Source of the DNA: Gillisella terrae
GTDB lineage: Bacteria > Pseudomonadota > Alphaproteobacteria > Rhizobiales > Rhizobiaceae
Reading direction: 5' to 3'
Assembly (NCBI RefSeq): GCF_004801395.1
Contig: NZ_SSOA01000004.1
Span: 389,059-453,058 of the forward strand
Length of the DNA stretch: 64,000 bases
Translations under genes and position numbers: made by a program
In this document: piece by piece, positions 58,625-64,000 of the stretch
Layout of the letters: the number at the start of each line of letters is the position of its first letter
Numbering within the stretch: the stretch's first letter is position 1
Notes under the pieces: model-generated
What the model was told of the DNA's origin: nothing
Seen by the model: the letters and a program-made list of their open reading frames with translations, nothing else
Databases searched by the model: none

Positions 58625-58674
58625 GTTTGAGCCTGCTTTTTGGAAAAGAAGCGAATATTTTTGCCGAACAAACT
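58625..58674. repeat. GAGTTTG hairpin repeat, copy 3
   Basis: GTTTGAGCCTGC, TGGAAAAGAAGCG and CGAACAAACTC follow the layout of the elements at 14714-14762 and 31870-31921, with decayed pairing. It lies in the gap between actS and actR. Confidence 0.55.
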
Positions 58675-58717
58675 CTCATTCCAAAGGTTTATCGCCCGTG
58701 AAGCCCTAATGGTAAAG

Positions 58718-60037
58718 TCACTTTATTGGGGTTTCCATGGCCTTACGTGGCCAGCGCACAACAACTGAGGCCCCCAGCACAGGCGCGCCCGGCGTTGGCC
58801 CAGCTCTGTTTTCAAATTTCAGATGCGCGCCTGAGCGCTCCAGCAAGGTTTTGGCAATAAACAATCCAAGCCCAAGTCCGCCAGCGCGGGCATCACTCTT
58901 GCGGCTGGTCACATAGGGTTCGCCAATCCGCAGCAGGATGTCGGGTGTGAACCCTTCGCCATCATCATCAATGGTGATGGTCACGTGCCGGTTGTCATGC
59001 TCAACGGTCACGGTCACTTGCTCCTTGGCATAGTCCAGGGCATTCTCAATCAGATTGCCAAGCCCGTAAAGAATGCCGGGATTGCGGCTGCCCACCGGCT
59101 CGCCGTCGCGCCCGGCTGGCTCCAGCACGGTCAGCTTGATGCCAAATTCCCGATGCGGCGCAATCACCTCTTCAATCAGGGATGACAAAGGCAGGGTGCG
59201 CATATGCTCATCCCCCTCAGATGACATCGTGGTCAGCTGTTTGAGAATATCGCGACACCGCTCACTCTGGCTGCGCAACAGTTGCAAATCCTCGCTCAGG
59301 CGTGGGTCTTTACCAAATTCCCGCTCCATCTCTTTTGCCACAACACTGATGGTGGCCAAAGGCGTGCCCAGCTCATGGGCGGCGGCGGCGGCCAGACCAT
59401 CGAGCTGCGACAGGTGCTTTTCCTTTTGCAACACCAGTTCTGTTGCCGTCAGCGCATCGGCCAAAAGATTGGCCTCCTTTGAAACCCGATAAGCATAGAA
59501 TGCGGCAAAGGTGCTCATCGAGACAATGGAACACCAGATGGCCACCAGCATCACCGGCCCGCCACGATCAATATAATCGGCATACCAGGGCAGGGGGTAG
59601 GGGGTGAAGGCGAGGCTGGAAATGCAAATCAACGCCAGCACCATTAGCGCCATGGCATGGCGCAAGGGCTGAGATGCAAAGGTGATAATCACCGGCACAC
59701 AGATCAAAGGCGCAAATGGATTGGACAGCCCGCCGGTAATGAACAGCAATCCAGTCATTTGCAAAAGATCCAGCGCCAGAATGGCAAAGGTCCAGATCGG
59801 CTCCAGCCGTTGCGTGGAAGGAAAGGCGACCTGCAAAATGAAATTCACTATTGCCAGCGTGCCAATCAGAATAGCGACGGCCAGAACCGGCATGGGAAAT
59901 TGCAAGACCAGAGAAACAATGATCAAGGTCATTGTTTGCCCTGCAACGGCCAGCCAGCGAAGGCGAACCAGTGTTTCAAGCCGGAGGCGACGGCTGGAAG
60001 TGCCAAAATTCATCTGCGTATCCACATTTGCGTTCAT
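58718..60037 (-). CDS. actS: ActS/RegB sensor histidine kinase
   Basis: Membrane redox sensor that phosphorylates ActR. The 439-residue protein has about six membrane segments in the first 185 residues, the quinone-sensing motif TGGLSNPF at 101-108, an H-box AAAAHELGTPLATI with histidine 221, and an ATPase domain (NLIENALDYA, DDDGEGF, GGLGLGLFIAKTLLE). The ATG at 60037 follows GGGGGGAA. hrpB lies just upstream with a 54-base gap. Confidence 0.95.
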   Translation of the reverse strand: MNANVDTQMNFGTSSRRLRLETLVRLRWLAVAGQTMTLIIVSLVLQFPMPVLAVAILIGTLAIVNFILQVAFPSTQRLEPIWTFAILALDLLQMTGLLFITGGLSNPFAPLICVPVIITFASQPLRHAMALMVLALICISSLAFTPYPLPWYADYIDRGGPVMLVAIWCSIVSMSTFAAFYAYRVSKEANLLADALTATELVLQKEKHLSQLDGLAAAAAHELGTPLATISVVAKEMEREFGKDPRLSEDLQLLRSQSERCRDILKQLTTMSSEGDEHMRTLPLSSLIEEVIAPHREFGIKLTVLEPAGRDGEPVGSRNPGILYGLGNLIENALDYAKEQVTVTVEHDNRHVTITIDDDGEGFTPDILLRIGEPYVTSRKSDARAGGLGLGLFIAKTLLERSGAHLKFENRAGPTPGAPVLGASVVVRWPRKAMETPIK

Positions 60038-60091
60038 GCCGTTCCCCCCGGTTGGCACACGGATCAGCCCTCCCAAGCTGACATATAAGTA

Positions 60092-62554
60092 TTATGTACC
60101 ACGCGGTTTTACCCGTGTCGTGGGGGCAGCATTGGCCGGATCTTCCGGCCATGGATGGCGCGGATAGCGCCCGCGCATCTCGGCGCGCACATCACTCCAC
60201 GATCCGGCCCAGAAACCGGGCAGATCACGGGTGGTCTGAATCGGTCGATGCGCGGGTGAGGTGAGTTCCAGTAACAGCGGCAATTTTCCACCGCCAATGG
60301 TCGGGTGTTGCTTCAAGCCATAAAGCTCCTGCACCCGAATAACCAGTTTCGGCTCGTCCCCTTCATAATGAATGGCGTGGTTCATGCCGGTGGGGGCGGT
60401 GAAATGGGTCGGTGCCAGCCGCTCCAGGTCGCGTTGCACCTCATAAGGAACAAGTGATTTCAACCCATCCATCAACCCACTGGCGGAAATGGCGGAGAAA
60501 CTGCGCACCCCGGTTTGGAAAGGAATGAACCACTCGTCTAGCCGTTCCAGCAGAGCCTCGTCGTTCATGTCGGGCCAAGGTGCGCCAATCGAGCGATGCA
60601 AAAAGCCGATCCGCTGGCGCAATTGCTCGGCGGATTTGCTAAATTCCAAACGGTCCAGCCCGATCTGGCGCAACCCATCCGCCAACGCTTTGGTTGCCGC
60701 TTCGCCGGTTGGTTTTGCCAGTGGCGTTTCTTCGAGAATAATCGCGCCAATGCGTTTGACCCGCCGCGCTCGCACTTCCTTGGCGTTGAGATCAAAAAAG
60801 CTCTCATCGCCTTGGGTTATCGCCTCCGGCAGATAGGCCTCCACATCCGCAAGCCGGATTTCCGCAGCACTCAAAATACGGGCTTGCGCCGCCCGTCCGG
60901 TCAGGTCGGCAATCACCAACATGTCGCTGGCGGCCAGTCGCTCGGTCTCGGCAATTTCAGCCCCCCGGCCATTGGCCATCACATAACGTCCACGCCCGCC
61001 GCGCTTGAACGCAATCCTGTCTGGATAGGCGTGTAGCAGCAATTGCCCGGCAGAGGCAGGCGAGGGAGAATTTTGGCCACGAGGAAAGTCTTTTATAAGC
61101 CGTTCCGCCAGTTTTCGCGCCGCATTGGCCCGCTCACCGCGATCCTTTTGAAAACGCCGCAACCGCTCGTCCAGATCAAGATCATTGCCGCCCAATCCCT
61201 GTTCGGTGATCAAAACCGAGAGTTCGCTGGCTGTCTTGCCATGACCGTCCTCGGCGGCGGCAATCACCATGGCCGCCAGTCGTGGCGGCAGGCCAAGGCC
61301 GCGCATGGTTTTACCCTTTGTCGTCAACCGCCCTTGCTCATCCAGCGCGCCAAGAGCGATGAGCAGATTGCGCGCCTCTTGCAGCGGTGCTTTCGGCGGT
61401 TGATCAATAAAGCAAAGGGCAGCGGGGTCGGTGACGCCCCAATGGGCCATATCCAGCACCAGGCTGGAAAGATCACTGGAGAGAATTTCCGGCGGGGTAA
61501 AGGCGGGCAGTGCTGCCGTTTGTCCCACATGCCAAAGCCGAATGGCAATGCCAGGCTCAGTGCGCCCGGCGCGACCCGTCCGCTGATCAGCAGAGGCGCG
61601 CGATACCTTGACTGTTTCCAGCCGGGTCATGCCGGTGGATGCTTCATAGACCGGCAAGCGCTGCAAACCGCTGTCGATGACAATCCGCACCCCGTCAATG
61701 GTAATCGAGGTTTCGGCAATCGATGTGGCCAACACCAGTTTGCGTGTGCCAGCGGGTGCGGGTTTGATTGCCTGATCCTGCTCGCCTTGGGTCAAATTGC
61801 CATAGAGTGGCGCAATCAGCGTGGAGGCTGGGAGCCGTCCCTCCAGCCGTTCGGCCACCCGCCGAATTTCGGCCTGTCCCGGCAAAAAGGCCAGAATCGA
61901 GCCTGTTTCATTGGTGTGGGCATCCAAAATGGCGCTCACCATGCTGTCTTCAATCCGCTCGGTGCCGGGGCGATCACGATGGCGAATATCAATGGGAAAG
62001 CCGCGTCCCGCACTTTCCAGAACAGGCGGATTGTCCATCAGAACTGCCACCCGCTCGACATCCAGCGTCGCCGACATGACAATCAGCCGCAAATCATCGC
62101 GCAAGGCCGATTGGCAATCGAGTGCCAGCGCCAAACCAAAATCCGCATCCAGTGAGCGCTCATGAAATTCATCAAACAGCACGGCACTAATGCCCGATAG
62201 TTCCGGGTCCTCCAAAATCATCCGGGCGAAGACACCTTCGGTCACCACTTCAATCCGGGTGCTGGCGGAAATGCGGTTGTCCAGCCGCATTCTATAACCC
62301 ACAGTTTGCCCCACCTGTTCGCCCAAAAGGCTCGCCATGCGGCTCGCCGCTGCGCGCGCGGCCAAACGGCGTGGTTCCAGCAGAATAATTCGGCCATCGC
62401 CCCGCCACGGCTGATCCAATAGAGAGAGTGGGATCAGCGTGGTTTTACCTGCTCCCGGCGGGGCAGAGACAACGGCCCGGTTTCCAGCCGCCAAAGCGGC
62501 GGCTAAAGGCGGCAGGATTTCGGAAACCGGATAGACAGGAAGCGTTATGGGCAT
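60092..62554 (-). CDS. hrpB: ATP-dependent helicase HrpB
   Basis: DEAH-box-family helicase; its RNA substrate in bacteria is poorly known. The 820-residue protein has Walker A SAPPGAGKTTLIPL near residue 30, motif II LFDEFHERSLDADFGLAL (DEFH in place of DEAH) near 126, motif III MSATLD, motif V ATSIAETSITIDGV near 280 and motif VI QRTGRAGRTEPG, followed by the HrpB-specific C-terminal domain (RYPRHPWPEDP). It overlaps nothing and follows the ornithine cyclodeaminase-family gene. Confidence 0.95.
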   Translation of the reverse strand: MPITLPVYPVSEILPPLAAALAAGNRAVVSAPPGAGKTTLIPLSLLDQPWRGDGRIILLEPRRLAARAAASRMASLLGEQVGQTVGYRMRLDNRISASTRIEVVTEGVFARMILEDPELSGISAVLFDEFHERSLDADFGLALALDCQSALRDDLRLIVMSATLDVERVAVLMDNPPVLESAGRGFPIDIRHRDRPGTERIEDSMVSAILDAHTNETGSILAFLPGQAEIRRVAERLEGRLPASTLIAPLYGNLTQGEQDQAIKPAPAGTRKLVLATSIAETSITIDGVRIVIDSGLQRLPVYEASTGMTRLETVKVSRASADQRTGRAGRTEPGIAIRLWHVGQTAALPAFTPPEILSSDLSSLVLDMAHWGVTDPAALCFIDQPPKAPLQEARNLLIALGALDEQGRLTTKGKTMRGLGLPPRLAAMVIAAAEDGHGKTASELSVLITEQGLGGNDLDLDERLRRFQKDRGERANAARKLAERLIKDFPRGQNSPSPASAGQLLLHAYPDRIAFKRGGRGRYVMANGRGAEIAETERLAASDMLVIADLTGRAAQARILSAAEIRLADVEAYLPEAITQGDESFFDLNAKEVRARRVKRIGAIILEETPLAKPTGEAATKALADGLRQIGLDRLEFSKSAEQLRQRIGFLHRSIGAPWPDMNDEALLERLDEWFIPFQTGVRSFSAISASGLMDGLKSLVPYEVQRDLERLAPTHFTAPTGMNHAIHYEGDEPKLVIRVQELYGLKQHPTIGGGKLPLLLELTSPAHRPIQTTRDLPGFWAGSWSDVRAEMRGRYPRHPWPEDPANAAPTTRVKPRGT

Positions 62555-62572
62555 AATGGCAGTTCGGGTCTC

Positions 62573-63517
62573 TTAAGTGTTGCGCACCGTTTCATAGGCC
62601 AGAATTGCTCCGGCCAGATCTTCCAGCGCCGCACCCACTGATTTGAAAAGGGTAATGTCATCCGCACTGTTACGGCCTTTTGCCGCGCCGCGCACCAGTT
62701 CAGACAGCTCACCACAAATCTTTTCCGCGCTTAAACTGCCATTGGCCAACGGCTGCACAATATCACCTGCCTCAGCCATCGCACCGGCGCGGGTATCAAC
62801 ATAAACCTTTGCACGTCGAATGGCCGCATCATCCGCCTCCCGCATGGAGGGTTTGAAGCCACCCACAAGATCGAGATGGGCACCGGGCTTCAGCCAATCG
62901 CCAGAAATGAGCGGGTCAGTTGCCAGTGTCGCACAGGATATAATATCAGCCTGCCGCGCTGCGTCTTCCAGAGAGGATATAGCCTCGGCATTGAAGCCCT
63001 TGGCACGGGCTTGCGCAGCCGTCGCTTCGGCATTGGCTGCGTTCCGCCCCCATATGGATATCTGTCTTAGCGGACGAACAGTGGAATGCGCCTCTATAAG
63101 ATGAAGAGAAAGGCGTCCTGTTCCCACCATCAGCATGTGGCTGGCATCATCCCGCGACAGATAGCTGGATGCCAAGGCCGACGCAGCAGCAGTGCGCCGC
63201 GCTGTTAAAACCCCACCATCCACCAGGGCCAACATTTCCCCGGTTTTGCCAGAGGTCAGCAGATAACCACCCTGAACTGCGGGCAAGCCAGAGAGATGAT
63301 TGTCAGGATAAACAGAAACCAGTTTCACGCCGCAATATTGCCCCGGCAGCCAGGCTGGCATCAACAGCAAGGTGGCATCGGCCCGTCCGGGCACGTTCAT
63401 ATTATGGTGGTGGCGCACAGGCATTTCGCATGGGGATGAGAACATCACCTTGAGCGCTTGTATAAGAGCGGGCCACGCCAGCGCGCGCTCGGTTTCGTGT
63501 TCATTCAGGACGAGCAT
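62573..63517 (-). CDS. Ornithine cyclodeaminase / mu-crystallin family protein
   Basis: NAD(P)-dependent enzyme of the family that includes ornithine cyclodeaminase, alanine dehydrogenase and delta1-pyrroline-2-carboxylate reductase. The 314-residue protein has LLLMPAWLPGQYCGVKLVSVYP near residue 50 with the conserved lysine, DGGVLTARRTAAASALA near 99, and a Rossmann fold with MVGTGRLSLHLIEA near 130. The exact substrate is not clear. It lies 18 bases upstream of hrpB on the same strand and is divergent from the rRNA operon. Confidence 0.88.
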   Translation of the reverse strand: MLVLNEHETERALAWPALIQALKVMFSSPCEMPVRHHHNMNVPGRADATLLLMPAWLPGQYCGVKLVSVYPDNHLSGLPAVQGGYLLTSGKTGEMLALVDGGVLTARRTAAASALASSYLSRDDASHMLMVGTGRLSLHLIEAHSTVRPLRQISIWGRNAANAEATAAQARAKGFNAEAISSLEDAARQADIISCATLATDPLISGDWLKPGAHLDLVGGFKPSMREADDAAIRRAKVYVDTRAGAMAEAGDIVQPLANGSLSAEKICGELSELVRGAAKGRNSADDITLFKSVGAALEDLAGAILAYETVRNT

Positions 63518-63703
63518 CAGAATCTCCCTCTATAGCGCGTTGGAGCCTATCAAGTTCACATGTGTTCGGCGAGAGGGCCGCACCAAAGATGCGTTTCGCG
63601 GCGCTCGACGCGGGGCTTGTGCTGATTAAAGATAACGAAATCAACAAATATCGTGTACGATCAATTAATTGGCGAGAAAGTGGGATTTTGGGAAAAAATC
63701 CGT

Positions 63704-63732
63704 TTGACATATTGGTTTGTTGGTCCTAGAAC
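63704..63732 (+). promoter_or_regulatory. rRNA operon promoter
   Basis: TTGACA (63704-63709), a 17-base spacer and TAGAAC (63727-63732). AT-rich sequence upstream (63650-63700) could be an UP element. The start site would fall in or next to the hairpin CCGCCTC/GAGGCGG at 63733-63753. The rest of the 483-bp region holds no gene. Confidence 0.8.
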
Positions 63733-63851
63733 CCGCCTCACCGAACGAGGCGGCGCTTCTGAGGAAGTGTTGATTTCGCTCAATTGAAATCATCTGGATA
63801 GCTTTTAGAGTTAGACGACCGGGCTTTGCGGTTTGGTTGAGGTGGTTTTTT

Positions 63852-63880
63852 GACGGTTTTTTACCGTCTGTTTTTTGACA
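63852..63880 (+). promoter_or_regulatory. rRNA antitermination leader (boxB then boxA)
   Basis: GACGG-TTTTTTA-CCGTC (63852-63868) forms a boxB-like hairpin, followed at once by TGTTTTTTGACA (63869-63880), close to the boxA consensus TGCTCTTTAACA. The leader runs to the window end (CCAGATTGAACT), where the 16S rRNA gene is expected to begin. Confidence 0.75.
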
Positions 63881-64000
63881 ATTGAAGATGAGAAGAAAGA
63901 GAAACGTGGACGGCGGTTTTGCGTTGGTGGGAGCAGAGATGCTTTCGCTGATAGAAGACAATGACGGTCACGTTTTGATATGAGAACACCAGATTGAACT

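Overview
The window is a stretch of the main circular chromosome of an alphaproteobacterium of the family Rhizobiaceae, most like the Agrobacterium/Allorhizobium/Rhizobium group. This rests on gene content and order: rho-hemJ-hemE next to the replication origin; chvI-chvG-hprK-EIIA-HPr beside pckA; a TsaE-AmgK fusion next to divL; an addB-addA pair; and the his-coaA and hslVU clusters. Nearly everything is conserved housekeeping sequence. No insertion sequence, prophage, CRISPR array or tRNA gene was seen.

Layout. Positions 1-3825 (minus strand) carry mnmE (cut by the window edge), rho, hemJ and hemE. Positions 3826-4230 look like the chromosomal origin oriC: a DnaA-box cluster between hemE and a divergent PEP-synthase regulator gene, the arrangement known from Caulobacter. 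To its right run ppsR, maf, aroE, coaE and dnaQ (plus), secB and fxsA (minus), then timA, mltA, smr, an XRE regulator and gyrB (plus). Behind gyrB are four tandem hairpins and two parS-like sites. Next come a nitroreductase, phaZ, a DUF2852 gene, a YgjP-type metallopeptidase, trpF-trpB-trpA, accD and folC. On the minus strand follow trxA, addA/addB, murU, tsaE-amgK, divL, ahcY, the incomplete PTS (HPr, EIIA, HprK) and the ChvG/ChvI two-component system, facing pckA and arfB on the plus strand.

From 44.6 to 50.9 kb a minus-strand cluster (hisB, hisH, hisA, hisF, hisE, coaA, DUF3237) is interrupted twice by plus-strand genes. One is an AT-rich DUF3800 gene between hisF and hisA. The other is a 94-residue protein of unknown function between hisA and hisH. 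Beside the DUF3800 gene lies a compact unit on the opposite strand: a sigma70-like promoter whose 17-bp spacer is a near-perfect palindrome, about 55 nt of transcript, and an intrinsic terminator. This is the best candidate for something undescribed.

The right end holds hslV-hslU, a DUF1402 gene, malate synthase G, an L,D-transpeptidase lipoprotein, mmcB, the ActR/ActS redox/acid regulators, hrpB and an ornithine cyclodeaminase-family gene. The last 300 bases are the promoter and boxB/boxA leader of an rRNA operon, with the 16S gene expected just beyond the edge.

Non-coding themes: five parS-like palindromes lie within about 52 kb of the origin; a bipartite palindromic repeat occurs in two complete copies with compensatory arm changes plus one fragment; a second hairpin repeat family has three copies. 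All coordinates were read by eye, and all functional calls come from motif recognition without database searches.
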